DNA of 64,000 nucleotides from Flavobacterium luteum (GTDB lineage Bacteria; Bacteroidota; Bacteroidia; Flavobacteriales; Flavobacteriaceae): assembly GCF_008806775.1 (NCBI RefSeq), contig NZ_WAEM01000002.1, positions 248,001 through 312,000 on the forward strand, written 5' to 3'. The first letter of the stretch is position 1. Each line of letters starts with the position of its first letter. Of this stretch, positions 25,212-34,388 are shown piece by piece. Both the position numbers and the translations under genes were made by a program. Under the pieces are notes generated by a model that had not been told where the DNA came from, did not search any database, and worked only from the letters and a program-made list of their open reading frames with translations.

Positions 25212-26582
25212 ATGAGAAATATTCTAATTATTGGAGCTGGTCGTTCAGCATCTTCTTTAATACAATACCTATTAAAAAAATCCGATCAGGAAAATTTGCA
25301 TCTTACTATTGCCGATTTATCTATCGAGTTAGCCCAAAGAAAAACCAACAATCATAAAAATGCAACAGCAATTGCTTTAGATATTTTTGATGAAAATCAG
25401 AGAAAAATCGAAATTCAGAAAGCCGATATCGTTATTTCGATGTTGCCAGCGCATTTACACATTGAAATTGCTAGAGATTGTATAGTTTATAAAAAACACA
25501 TGGTTACCGCCTCATACGTGAGCGATGCCATGCAAGAATTAGATGCTGCAGCAAAAGAGAACAATCTTATTTTCATGAACGAAATTGGTCTTGACCCTGG
25601 AATTGACCACATGAGTGCCATGAAAGTCATTGATGAAATTAGAGAAAAAGACGGAAAAGTAATTCTGTTTGAATCTTTTTGTGGCGGATTGGTTGCGCCA
25701 GAATCAGATACAAATTTATGGAATTATAAATTTACTTGGGCTCCTAGAAATGTGGTTTTAGCAGGGCAAGGTGGCGCAGCTAAGTTCATTCAGGAAGGAA
25801 CCTATAAATACATTCCTTATCACAAGTTATTCCGTAGAACCGAGTTTATGGAAGTGGAAGGATACGGAAGATTTGAAGGATACGCCAACAGAGATTCACT
25901 CAAATACCGAAGCGTTTATGGTCTAGACGACGCTTTGACTTTATATCGTGGCACCATTCGTCGTGTGGGATTTTCTAAAGCATGGAATATGTTTGTGCAA
26001 CTCGGCATGACCGATGATACTTATGTCATCGATAATTCTGAAACCATCAGTTACCGAGAATTCACCAACTTGTTCTTGCCCTATCACCCCACCGATTCAG
26101 TTGAAATTAAATTGCGATTGAGTTTAGGCATCGAACAAGACGATATCATGTGGGACAAATTATTAGAATTAGATATTTTGAATTCTAAGAAAATTGTGGG
26201 ATTGAAAAATGCTACTCCTGCACAAATTCTAGAAAAAATACTTACCGATAGTTGGACCTTGCAACCCAATGACAAAGACATGATTGTGATGTACCACAAG
26301 TTTGGTTTCGAAATAAACGGTGTTCAAAAACAAATAGATTCTAAAATGGTTTGCATTGGCGAAGATCAAACCTATACCGCAATGGCAAAAACGGTAGGAT
26401 TACCGGTAGCTATGGCAACTTTACAAATCCTAAATGGGAATATTACAACTCCAGGCGTGCAATTGCCCATAAATAAAGAAGTATATCTGCCCATTTTGAA
26501 AGAACTTGAAGAGTATGGAGTAATTTTCAACGAAAAGGAAATGCCCTATTTGGGCTACAATCCTGATAAAGTTAGAGGGTAA
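25212..26582 (+). CDS. Saccharopine dehydrogenase-family oxidoreductase
   Basis: The 456-residue protein has an N-terminal Rossmann fold (IIGAGRSASSLIQYLL, about 5-20) and the saccharopine dehydrogenase catalytic region including NEIGLDPGIDHMSAMKVID and ESFCGGLVAPESDTNLWNYKF (both read in part). The family interconverts saccharopine with lysine or glutamate and semialdehyde. In Bacteroidetes it may act in lysine catabolism, but this is inference. It is monocistronic and bounded by its own promoter and a hairpin terminator. Confidence 0.88.
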   Translation: MRNILIIGAGRSASSLIQYLLKKSDQENLHLTIADLSIELAQRKTNNHKNATAIALDIFDENQRKIEIQKADIVISMLPAHLHIEIARDCIVYKKHMVTASYVSDAMQELDAAAKENNLIFMNEIGLDPGIDHMSAMKVIDEIREKDGKVILFESFCGGLVAPESDTNLWNYKFTWAPRNVVLAGQGGAAKFIQEGTYKYIPYHKLFRRTEFMEVEGYGRFEGYANRDSLKYRSVYGLDDALTLYRGTIRRVGFSKAWNMFVQLGMTDDTYVIDNSETISYREFTNLFLPYHPTDSVEIKLRLSLGIEQDDIMWDKLLELDILNSKKIVGLKNATPAQILEKILTDSWTLQPNDKDMIVMYHKFGFEINGVQKQIDSKMVCIGEDQTYTAMAKTVGLPVAMATLQILNGNITTPGVQLPINKEVYLPILKELEEYGVIFNEKEMPYLGYNPDKVRG

Positions 26583-26599
26583 TTAACTTAACGCAAAAA

Positions 26600-26625
26600 A
26601 AATCCGCTTCTCTTGAAACGGATTT
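26600..26625. terminator. Bidirectional terminator
   Basis: AAATCCG / CGGATTT hairpin, extended inward by TTC/GAA across one mismatch, with a 4-base loop and flanking A and T tracts. It lies between convergent genes. Confidence 0.7.
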
Positions 26626-26649
26626 CTGTCTCATAAAATAATAAGAATA

Positions 26650-27321
26650 TTACCTTCTATTATTAAAAATAGAAATATAATACAACAACGTGGCAATAGA
26701 CCCAATTGCAGCAACAACGTAGGTTCTAGCAGCCCAATTCAAGGCGTCTTTAGCTCCAGCATGTTCTTCACGAGTGAGCATATTTTTGTTTTCTAACCAT
26801 GCTAAAGCTCTGTTACTTGCATCATATTCTACAGGTAAAGTGATTACAGTAAATAGCGTTGTAGCTGCAAATATTACAATTCCAACCAATAATAATTGCG
26901 GAAATGTTTTCAACATTAAAATACCTGCAATCAAAATCCATTGTACATAATTAGATGTTATGCTTACCACAGGGACTAATTTAGAACGCATTTCTAACCA
27001 ACTATAAGCAGTAGCATGCTGTACAGCGTGACCACATTCGTGAGCGGCAACTGCAGCAGCGGCGGCATTTCTTTGGTTGTAAACTCCTTCACTTAGATTA
27101 ACTGTTTTGTCGGCTGGATTGTAATGGTCGGTCAATTGTCCTTCAACCGAAATGACTCTTACATCACGAATGCCATGATCGGCGAGCATTTTTTCGGCAA
27201 TTTCACGCCCTGACATTCCGTTTTGCAATTGCAATTTAGAATACAACTCAAATTTACTTTTCAATCGACTACTTACTAACCAACTGAATAACATGATTAA
27301 ACCTGCTAATATCAAATACAT
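26650..27321 (-). CDS. Membrane zinc metallopeptidase (YugP-like)
   Basis: The 223-residue protein has an N-terminal membrane helix (about 1-17), zinc motif HECGH (His94, Glu95, His98) in AAHECGHAVQH, and two or three hydrophobic helices after residue 115. Residues 68-83 (NPADKTVNLSEGVYN) and the C-terminal DASNRALAWLE are typical of the YugP/neutral zinc metallopeptidase family. The physiological substrate is unknown. The enzyme is inner-membrane bound. Confidence 0.88.
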   Translation of the reverse strand: MYLILAGLIMLFSWLVSSRLKSKFELYSKLQLQNGMSGREIAEKMLADHGIRDVRVISVEGQLTDHYNPADKTVNLSEGVYNQRNAAAAAVAAHECGHAVQHATAYSWLEMRSKLVPVVSITSNYVQWILIAGILMLKTFPQLLLVGIVIFAATTLFTVITLPVEYDASNRALAWLENKNMLTREEHAGAKDALNWAARTYVVAAIGSIATLLYYISIFNNRR

Positions 27322-27544
27322 AATTCTTTGTTTTAAAATTTAAAATTATTTAACGATCATCAAATTATAAGCCAATTTTTGAAAATGTCAATTTGGCATT
27401 ATTATTTTAATCCCATAGAAACATAGATAATAAGATGTTTTGGTATGTATTGTAGTCAACAATAGAAAAAATGAATGGTTTTTTCATACTTATGATTCTC
27501 TTTTTTAATTTTAAAAAAGCCATATTTCTATGTCGCAAACCTTT

Positions 27545-30500
27545 TTATCCAACCAAATTAATCACTTTCCCAGGAACAATAATTACTTTTTTAGGTGCAT
27601 TTCCTGCTAATTGTTTTATCGTTCTTTCATCTTTCATGATGATTTCCTCAATTTGATCTGGAGTTAAATCTAAAGGCAATTCGATGGTGAAACGCATTTT
27701 TCCGTTGAAAGAAACTGGATATTCCTTACTGCTTTCTATTAAATATTTTTCGTCTAATGCTGGAAAATCAACCGTAGCAATTGAACCAGAATGTCCTAAT
27801 TGACTCCACAATTCCTCAGCAATGTGTGGCGCATAAGGCGATATCAAAATGGCTAACGGTTCTAGAATTGCACGAGAATGACAATTTTGAGCCGACAGTT
27901 CATTCACACAAATCATAAACTGCGAAACCGAAGTGTTGAAAGAAAATCCTTCAATATCTTCAGCTACTTTTTTGATGGTTTTATGTAACGACTTTAAATT
28001 GTCTTTGGTTGGTTCGGCATCAGTAACACAAAACATGTTCTGTTCTCCCCCTTCGGGGGAGTTAGAGGGGGATTCAAAATACAAACGCCATAATTTTTTT
28101 AAAAAACCAAAAACTCCAGAAATTCCTGCTGTATTCCATGGTTTTGCTTGTTCTAAGGGTCCTAAAAACATTTCGTACAAACGCAAGGTATCGGCTCCGT
28201 ATTCATTACAAATATCATCTGGAGTAACTACATTGTATTTGGATTTGGACATTTTTTCGACCTCGCGAACAACAGTAATATTTTTATTCTCGATTACATC
28301 ATTACCATCAAAATAAGATGCATTATACAACCTTTTATATCTTTCATCTTTAGATAAATCTGTTAAATCTATTTCGTTCTTTGAATTGACATATTTAACA
28401 TCTATTGACGACTTAAAACAGACAAAACTTCTTTCTAATCCTGATAATCGATTATTAAAACTTTCAAAAACTGATAATCTTTCATCAAGAAATTCAAATA
28501 ATTTTTTTGGTAAATTGTTTATTAAACCTCCATTCATATATTCTTTATATGTTTGAAAGTTTATCAAAACTTGTTCAAAGGCATTTTCATCACCAATTTT
28601 TGCTTGTAAAACAAACACAAATGCGCTTTCTCCCAAAATCATCCCCTGATTAATCAACTTCTTGAAAGGTTCTTCTGTCGGTGCAAAACCTTTGTCTTTT
28701 AAAAATTTATTCCAAAAACGGGAGTACAATAAATGTCCAGTGGCGTGTTCGCTTCCGCCAATATATAAATCCACGCTTTCCCAATAGTTTAAAGCTTCTT
28801 TACTGGCAAATTCTCCGTCGTTATGTGCATCCATATACCGCATCCAATACCAAGAACTTCCCGCCCAACCCGGCATGGTGTTCAATTCTAATGGAAAAAT
28901 GGTTTTATTGTCGACCAAATTCGTTTCAACTACTTTACAGTTTAGACTGTCCCAAGCCCAAACGGTAGCATTTCCTAATGGCGGTAATCCGTCTTCGGTT
29001 GGTAAGTATTTTTCTACTTCTGGCAACACGATTGGTAAATGTTTTGCATCAATCATTTGCGGTAAGCCATTCACATAATACACTGGAAATGGTTCGCCCC
29101 AATATCTTTGGCGAGAGAAAACGGCGTCACGCAAACGGTAATTGATTTTGCCTTTTCCTTGACCTATTTTTTCTAATTCTGAGATAACTTTCTTAGTTGC
29201 TTCTTTATAATTCAATCCATTCAAGAAATCAGAATTGGCAATAACAACGTTGTCTTTAGAACTGAATGCTTCTTTTGAAATATCGGCATTGGCAAAAATA
29301 TTCTTGATCTCTTGCATTCCCTCTTGCCCCTTGAAGAAATTCGCAAAAGCATAATCTCGTTCATCACCACAGGGAACCGCCATAACAGCGCCAGTTCCGT
29401 ATCCTGCCAAAACATAGTCTCCAATCCAAACTGGAATTGGTTCTTTGGTAAACGGATGCTCTGCATAGGCTCCCGTAAAAACACCTGAAATGGTTTTTAC
29501 ATCTGCCATGCGCTCTCTTTCAGAACGTTTTGCGGATTTTTCGATATAGGCTTCAACAGCTGCTTTTTGTTCTGGAGTGGTGATTTGAGCCACCAATTCG
29601 TGTTCTGGAGCCAATGTCATAAAGGTTACTCCAAAAATAGTGTCAGGCCGTGTTGTGAATACTTCGATATTTGCTTCGTGATTTTTTAATTTAAAAGAAA
29701 CCATCGCTCCAACCGATTTTCCAATCCAATTTCTTTGGCTTTCCTTAATGCTTTCGCTCCAATCAATGCTTTCTAAACCTTGCAACAAACGTTCCGCATA
29801 GGCTGAAATTCGCATACTCCATTGGGTCATTTTCTTGCGAACAACTAGGAAACCTCCGCGTTCTGAAACGCCATTTACAATTTCGTCATTGGCTAAAACA
29901 GTTCCCAAGCCTGGACACCAGTTTACTTCAGTTTCCGCCAGATAAGTTAATCGATATTGTAATAGTATTTTTTGTCGTTCTTCTGATGAAAATGCGTTCC
30001 ATTCGCTTAACGAAAAAGTTGGAATGTTATCATCGCAAACCGCATTTACATTAGCATTTCCTTCGCTTTCGAAAACAGCAATTAGCGTTGCAATATCTTC
30101 GGCTTTGTCAGTATTTTTATTGTACCAAGAATTGAATAATTGAATAAAAATCCATTGGGTGTGCTTGTAATAATCTGGATTTGAAGTACGGACTTCACGA
30201 CTCCAATCGAACGAAAAACCAATTTTATCCAATTGCTTTCTATAGCCTGCTATTTGTTTTCCTTCTTTATCTACTCCACCATCAATATTTACTGAAGTTG
30301 TGTCTTCTGGGCGTTGCCCCGTTTGAATAGCATATTGCTCAGCTGGCAACCCAAAGCTATCATAACCCATTGGGTGCAGAACATTGAATCCGCGATGTCT
30401 CTTGTATCGCGCATACACATCAGATGCGATGTATCCTAACGGATGCCCCACATGTAATCCTGCTCCTGATGGATAAGGAAACATATCTAAAACATAAAAT

Positions 30501-30595
30501 TTAGGTTTGTCGGAATGGTTTGATGCTGCAAATGTTTGGTTTTCTGACCAGAATTTTTGCCATTTAGCTTCTATTTCGTTGGGATTGTATTTCAT
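27545..30595 (-). CDS. leuS: Leucyl-tRNA synthetase
   Basis: The 1016-residue class I synthetase has the HIGH-type motif HVGH (about 48-51, within GAGLHVGHPLGY), the CP1 editing domain (about 300-420, TTRPDTIFGVTFM and GTGAVMAVPCGDERDYAF in parts) and KMSKS (781-785). The start at 30595 (MKYNPNEIEAKWQKFW) is preferred over an ATG 12 codons upstream that lies in a repeat. Two oddities: about 115 residues separate MILGESAFV from REVEKMSKS, which seems long, and residues 841-851 (ESPSNSPEGGE) are encoded by a palindromic element. Confidence 0.96.
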   Translation of the reverse strand: MKYNPNEIEAKWQKFWSENQTFAASNHSDKPKFYVLDMFPYPSGAGLHVGHPLGYIASDVYARYKRHRGFNVLHPMGYDSFGLPAEQYAIQTGQRPEDTTSVNIDGGVDKEGKQIAGYRKQLDKIGFSFDWSREVRTSNPDYYKHTQWIFIQLFNSWYNKNTDKAEDIATLIAVFESEGNANVNAVCDDNIPTFSLSEWNAFSSEERQKILLQYRLTYLAETEVNWCPGLGTVLANDEIVNGVSERGGFLVVRKKMTQWSMRISAYAERLLQGLESIDWSESIKESQRNWIGKSVGAMVSFKLKNHEANIEVFTTRPDTIFGVTFMTLAPEHELVAQITTPEQKAAVEAYIEKSAKRSERERMADVKTISGVFTGAYAEHPFTKEPIPVWIGDYVLAGYGTGAVMAVPCGDERDYAFANFFKGQEGMQEIKNIFANADISKEAFSSKDNVVIANSDFLNGLNYKEATKKVISELEKIGQGKGKINYRLRDAVFSRQRYWGEPFPVYYVNGLPQMIDAKHLPIVLPEVEKYLPTEDGLPPLGNATVWAWDSLNCKVVETNLVDNKTIFPLELNTMPGWAGSSWYWMRYMDAHNDGEFASKEALNYWESVDLYIGGSEHATGHLLYSRFWNKFLKDKGFAPTEEPFKKLINQGMILGESAFVFVLQAKIGDENAFEQVLINFQTYKEYMNGGLINNLPKKLFEFLDERLSVFESFNNRLSGLERSFVCFKSSIDVKYVNSKNEIDLTDLSKDERYKRLYNASYFDGNDVIENKNITVVREVEKMSKSKYNVVTPDDICNEYGADTLRLYEMFLGPLEQAKPWNTAGISGVFGFLKKLWRLYFESPSNSPEGGEQNMFCVTDAEPTKDNLKSLHKTIKKVAEDIEGFSFNTSVSQFMICVNELSAQNCHSRAILEPLAILISPYAPHIAEELWSQLGHSGSIATVDFPALDEKYLIESSKEYPVSFNGKMRFTIELPLDLTPDQIEEIIMKDERTIKQLAGNAPKKVIIVPGKVINLVG
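28043..28072. repeat. REP-like palindrome inside leuS
   Basis: CTCCCCC-TTC-GGGGGAG forms a perfect 7-bp GC-rich stem, followed by TTAGAGGGGGA. It is read in frame as SPSNSPEGGE in LeuS. A GC-rich hairpin is out of keeping with the surrounding AT-rich coding DNA. Confidence 0.75.
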
Positions 30596-30604
30596 AAAAA
30601 GATT

Positions 30605-30636
30605 CAAAGTTAGAACGTGACAAAGTTGCAAAGCCT
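30605..30636. repeat. CAAAGTT octamer repeat upstream of leuS
   Basis: CAAAGTT at 30605 and 30621 and CAAAGCC at 30629, with 16- and 8-base spacings identical to the copy upstream of dnaG. The minus strand reads TAACTTTG (plus 30605-30612), a -7 consensus match close to the leuS start. Confidence 0.6.
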
Positions 30637-30660
30637 ATCTCACATGACTATTTAAGTCAG

Positions 30661-30689
30661 CAAATTTACGTTTATTGTACTAAAGTCAA
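30661..30689 (-). promoter_or_regulatory. Main candidate promoter of leuS
   Basis: On the minus strand TTG (plus 30687-30689), an 18-base spacer and TAAATTTG (plus 30661-30668), matching both flavobacterial elements. The start codon is 66 bases downstream. Confidence 0.65.
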
Positions 30690-30758
30690 AACTTTAAACG
30701 TTATAAAGTATAATTAAAGAAATTCTTTATTATTTTTACCACATAATTTAAATTTATT

Positions 30759-31634
30759 ATGAGTTCTTCTTTCGAAAAGTTTCAAAAACGCAGACTGATA
30801 TCCTCTTATTTTTCGGTTGTGTTAAGCATATTTCTGGTACTCTTCCTTTTAGGCCTTCTTGGTTTATTTGTTATTAATTCTAAAAAACTATCTGACGATT
30901 TTAAGGAAGAAATTGCTATGACTGTTTTCTTCAAAAACGAAGCTAATGATAGTGTCATGAAGGCTTTTCAAGAGGAACTTAAAGTGGCTAAATTTGTAAA
31001 ATCGAGCGAATATGTTACAAAAGAGCAAGCCGCTAAACAGCATACCGATATTATTGGGGAAGATTTTATGACTTTTTTAGGTGCCAATCCTCTACAAAAC
31101 TCCTTTGACATTCATTTAAAAGCCGATTATATTGATACAGAGAATATCCGAAAAATTGAAAGTCGTTTTAGAGCTAATGAAATGGTTTCGGATATAGTTT
31201 ATGACAAGCAATTAGTAAGTTTAGTAAACGATAATATCAAGAAAGTAAGTATGTGGATTTTGATTATTAGTGGTATTTTAGCTTTTATTGCCGTAATTTT
31301 AATTAATAGTTCTATGCGGTTATCCATTTATGCGAATCGATTTATTATAAAAACAATGCAAATGGTAGGTGCTACAAAATCATTTATTAGAAAACCATTC
31401 ATCATGCGAAGTATAAAATTAGGATTGATAGGTTCTTTTTTAGCAGTTTTAGCATTGATTGGTGTACTTATTTATTTAGATACTAGCTTCCCAAATTTAG
31501 AAATACTCGAGGAGCCATTATTTATTGGAGCTGTATTACTTGGCGTACTTTTAGTTGGAATTTTAATCACATGGTTGAGCACCTATTTTGCAACGCAACG
31601 CTATTTGAATTTAAGAACCGACGATTTATATTAA
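30759..31634 (+). CDS. ftsX: Cell division protein FtsX
   Basis: The 291-residue permease-like protein has a cytoplasmic N-terminus, a first membrane helix (about 17-38), an extracytoplasmic domain (about 40-165) and three further helices at about 170-280 in an FtsX fold. With the ATPase FtsE (not in this window) it regulates peptidoglycan hydrolases at the septum. It heads an apparent operon with the DUF3098, uppP and truB genes, the first two gaps being 71 and 35 bases. Confidence 0.9.
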   Translation: MSSSFEKFQKRRLISSYFSVVLSIFLVLFLLGLLGLFVINSKKLSDDFKEEIAMTVFFKNEANDSVMKAFQEELKVAKFVKSSEYVTKEQAAKQHTDIIGEDFMTFLGANPLQNSFDIHLKADYIDTENIRKIESRFRANEMVSDIVYDKQLVSLVNDNIKKVSMWILIISGILAFIAVILINSSMRLSIYANRFIIKTMQMVGATKSFIRKPFIMRSIKLGLIGSFLAVLALIGVLIYLDTSFPNLEILEEPLFIGAVLLGVLLVGILITWLSTYFATQRYLNLRTDDLY

Positions 31635-31705
31635 TTTAGAATCACAGATTAAAAATACAACCTTAAAACAGAGGATAAGATTGCTTCAATCCTCAAAATG
31701 ATAAA

Positions 31706-31945
31706 ATGGAAGACAAACAACAACCACAAGAATTTCTTTTTGATGCAATAAACTATAAAATTCTTTTAATTGGAATTGCCGTAATTGCCCTTGGATTTAT
31801 ATTAATGTCAGGCGGTGGCAGCGATGATCCTAAGGTTTTTAATGAAGCCGTTTTTAACTTCAGAAGAATCCGTTTGGCACCTACGATGGTTTTGATTGGC
31901 TTTGGAATTACCATATACTCTATATTAAAAAAAGATAAAAAATAG
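31706..31945 (+). CDS. DUF3098-family small membrane protein
   Basis: The 79-residue protein has two membrane helices, ILLIGIAVIALGFILMSGGG (about 19-38) and TMVLIGFGITIYSIL (about 60-74), separated by the conserved SDDPKVFNEAVFNFRRIRLAP. It matches the DUF3098 family found in Bacteroidetes between ftsX and uppP. The function is unknown. The position hints at a role in cell-wall or division biology. Confidence 0.88.
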   Translation: MEDKQQPQEFLFDAINYKILLIGIAVIALGFILMSGGGSDDPKVFNEAVFNFRRIRLAPTMVLIGFGITIYSILKKDKK

Positions 31946-31980
31946 ATTATTCTCTTATAATCTAAAATACAAAAACATAC

Positions 31981-32766
31981 ATGGATATTTTACAAGCTAT
32001 TGTTCTTGCTATTATTGAAGGGATTACTGAGTTTTTACCTGTTTCTTCAACTGGTCACATGATTCTTGCGAGTACTTTTTTCGGAATCGAACACGATGAT
32101 TTTACTAAATTATTTACAATAGTCATTCAATTGGGAGCTATACTTTCTGTAGTGGTTTTGTATTTTAAACGCTTTTTTCAAACTTTCGAATTTTATTTAA
32201 AAATTCTGGTAGGTTTTATACCCGCTGTAATTTTAGGATTATTATTTGCCAAAAAAATTGATGCTTTGTTAGAAAATCCTATTACCGTTGCCGTATCACT
32301 TTTGATTGGAGGAGTTTTATTATTGAAAGTGGATGACTGGTTTGGAAATTCAACCAATACCGAAATCACTTATCTTAAAGCTTTTAAAATTGGTATATTC
32401 CAGTGTTTAGCCATGATTCCGGGTGTTTCAAGAAGTGGCGCAAGTATTGTTGGCGGAATGTCGCAAAAATTATCACGCCCTTCGGCGGCAGAATTTTCTT
32501 TCTTTTTGGCAATACCAACCATGCTTGGCGCGACAGTGAAAAAGTGTTATGATTATTACAAAGATGGCTTTGTGCTGACTCACGATCAAATTAATTTATT
32601 AGTTATTGGAAATGTAATTGCCTTTATAGTTGCGCTAGTTGCTATTAAATCTTTTATTGGCTTTTTAAGCAAACATGGGTTTAAAGTTTTTGGTTATTAT
32701 AGAATTATTGTAGGGATTGCATTGCTAATAATCCACTTTTTTATCCATCCTCTTTCAGTAATTTAA
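31981..32766 (+). CDS. uppP: Undecaprenyl-diphosphatase
   Basis: A 261-residue BacA/UppP integral membrane phosphatase that recycles undecaprenyl diphosphate for peptidoglycan synthesis. Both active-site motifs are present: [14 protein letters not shown] (about 14-27) and [10 protein letters not shown] (about 148-157). About seven or eight membrane segments are seen. The stop codon shares one base with the truB start (TAATG), so the two are translationally coupled. Confidence 0.95.
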   Translation: MDILQAIVLAIIEGITEFLPVSSTGHMILASTFFGIEHDDFTKLFTIVIQLGAILSVVVLYFKRFFQTFEFYLKILVGFIPAVILGLLFAKKIDALLENPITVAVSLLIGGVLLLKVDDWFGNSTNTEITYLKAFKIGIFQCLAMIPGVSRSGASIVGGMSQKLSRPSAAEFSFFLAIPTMLGATVKKCYDYYKDGFVLTHDQINLLVIGNVIAFIVALVAIKSFIGFLSKHGFKVFGYYRIIVGIALLIIHFFIHPLSVI

Positions 32767-33464
32767 TGAATGCTGAAGACTACTTAAACGGGGAAATTTT
32801 GCTTATTGATAAGCCTTTGCATTGGACTTCGTTTCAAGCCGTAAACAAACTGAAATATTTGCTTATAAATAAAGTTGGTTTACCAAAAAAATTTAAGATA
32901 GGTCATGCTGGAACCCTAGATCCATTAGCTTCAGGGTTATTACTCGTTTGTACAGGAAAATTTACCAAACGAATTACTGAACTGCAAGGACAGGCCAAAG
33001 AATATACGGGTACCTTTTATATTGGAGCCACGACGCCTTCTTACGATTTAGAGACCGAAATTGACGAAACTTTTCCAACTTCTCATATCAACGAATCTTT
33101 GATTCATGAAACTGTTAAACAATTTTTGGGAGAAATTAACCAAAAGCCACCTGTTTTTTCTGCTATTAAAAAAGACGGCGTTCGACTTTATGAACATGCT
33201 CGTGCAGGAGAAACTGTTGAAATTGCATCAAGAAAAACAACCATTCACGAATTTGAAATTACAAGAATTGCTCTTCCTGAGATTGATTTTAGAGTAGTTT
33301 GTAGTAAAGGTACTTACATTCGTTCTTTAGCTTATGATTTTGGAAAAGCGATGGATTCTGGCTCGCATTTAACATCGTTACGAAGAACAAAAATTGGCGA
33401 TTATGATGTTAATAAGGCTATTGAGGTAAATGATTTTGAAGATAGTTTAGTTTCCAATTTATAG
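32766..33464 (+). CDS. truB: tRNA pseudouridine-55 synthase TruB
   Basis: The 232-residue pseudouridine synthase has catalytic Asp52 in GHAGTLDPLASGLL and the further motifs KEYTGTFYIGATTPSYDLE (in part), KPPVFSAIKKDGVRLYEHAR (in part) and CSKGTYIRSLAYD. It isomerises U55 in the T-loop of tRNAs. The protein is short, ending soon after the catalytic domain, without a long PUA domain. It is coupled to uppP. Confidence 0.95.
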   Translation: MNAEDYLNGEILLIDKPLHWTSFQAVNKLKYLLINKVGLPKKFKIGHAGTLDPLASGLLLVCTGKFTKRITELQGQAKEYTGTFYIGATTPSYDLETEIDETFPTSHINESLIHETVKQFLGEINQKPPVFSAIKKDGVRLYEHARAGETVEIASRKTTIHEFEITRIALPEIDFRVVCSKGTYIRSLAYDFGKAMDSGSHLTSLRRTKIGDYDVNKAIEVNDFEDSLVSNL

Positions 33465-33512
33465 TGTCTTATTATTTTTTATAAACACTATTTCATAAAA
33501 ACAGAATATAGC

Positions 33513-33520
33513 TATATTTG
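33513..33520 (+). promoter_or_regulatory. -7 promoter element of pyrH
   Basis: TATATTTG, 73 bases before the pyrH ATG, giving a leader of roughly 65-70 bases. Confidence 0.6.
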
Positions 33521-33542
33521 CAGAACTAAACTTAACAAAAAA

Positions 33543-33573
33543 ATGGTGGAGAAATATGCATAATAAACTCCAC
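33543..33573 (+). promoter_or_regulatory. pyrH leader: six-codon upstream ORF and hairpin
   Basis: An ATG-initiated micro-ORF (MVEKYA then TAA, 33543-33563) overlaps a hairpin formed by GTGGAG (33546-33551) and CTCCAC (33568-33573). It sits between the candidate promoter and pyrH. A regulatory role is only inferred. Confidence 0.35.
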
Positions 33574-33593
33574 ATAAAAACAAAAAAACTAGA

Positions 33594-34301
33594 ATGAAAT
33601 ACAAAAGAATTCTTCTAAAATTAAGCGGCGAAGCACTAATGGGCGACAGACAATACGGTATTGACCCATCACGTTTGGCTGAATATGCTGATGAAATTAA
33701 GGAAATTCACGACAAAGGTGTAGAAATTGCCATTGTAATTGGTGGAGGAAATATCTTTAGAGGTGTTGCTGGAGCTAGCAATGGTATGGATCGAGTTCAA
33801 GGTGATTATATGGGTATGCTTGCTACGATAATAAATGGAATGGCTTTGCAAGGTGCGCTTGAAGATAAGGGCATGCTTACTCGTTTGCAAACGGCTTTAA
33901 AAATAGAAGCTATTGCTGAGCCTTATATTAAAAGAAGAGCCGTTCGTCACTTAGAGAAAGGCCGAATTGTAATTTTTGGTGCTGGTACAGGAAATCCTTA
34001 TTTTACTACCGATACAGCTGCGGTTTTACGTGGTGTAGAAATTCATGCTGATGTCATTTTAAAAGGTACTCGAGTAGATGGAATCTATACTTCTGATCCT
34101 GAAAAAGATCCTACAGCAACAAAATTTGATTATATTTCATTTGAAGATGTACTTAAAAAAGGATTAAATGTAATGGATACTACCGCTTTTACTTTAAGCC
34201 AAGAAAACAAATTACCCATCCTTGTCTTTGATATGAATAAGAAAGGCAACTTAATAAAAATTTGCGAAGGAGAAAATATTGGAACCGTAGTTAATATATA
34301 G
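33594..34301 (+). CDS. pyrH: UMP kinase
   Basis: The 235-residue amino-acid-kinase-fold enzyme phosphorylates UMP to UDP. The motifs KLSGEALMG (about 8-16), GGGNIFRG (about 50-57), [13 protein letters not shown] (about 131-143) and [13 protein letters not shown] are typical of bacterial PyrH. Its leader is unusually structured. frr follows 87 bases downstream, so the usual pyrH-frr pair is kept. Confidence 0.96.
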   Translation: MKYKRILLKLSGEALMGDRQYGIDPSRLAEYADEIKEIHDKGVEIAIVIGGGNIFRGVAGASNGMDRVQGDYMGMLATIINGMALQGALEDKGMLTRLQTALKIEAIAEPYIKRRAVRHLEKGRIVIFGAGTGNPYFTTDTAAVLRGVEIHADVILKGTRVDGIYTSDPEKDPTATKFDYISFEDVLKKGLNVMDTTAFTLSQENKLPILVFDMNKKGNLIKICEGENIGTVVNI

Positions 34302-34388
34302 ACACTTGGACAAACTTAGATTTTTAGACAAAACCAAATAAGTCTAAATAAATTATCTAAGAAGTCTAACCATCTAAAAATCTAAAAT
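34302..34388. repeat. Low-complexity spacer between pyrH and frr
   Basis: A spacer built of recurring TCTAA/CTTAG-like words (TCTAAATAAATTATCTAAGAAGTCTAA-type runs) with no ORF or stable hairpin. Confidence 0.45.

Noticed and set aside
27933-28316. A 127-codon plus-strand ORF opposite leuS
   Set aside because: It is antisense to highly conserved LeuS sequence, has no promoter and no recognisable domain; a shadow of leuS codon use.
31672-31697. Hairpin between ftsX and the DUF3098 gene as a terminator
   Set aside because: The stem (GATTG/CAATC plus GAG/CTC) is short, has an internal bulge and is not followed by a T run.
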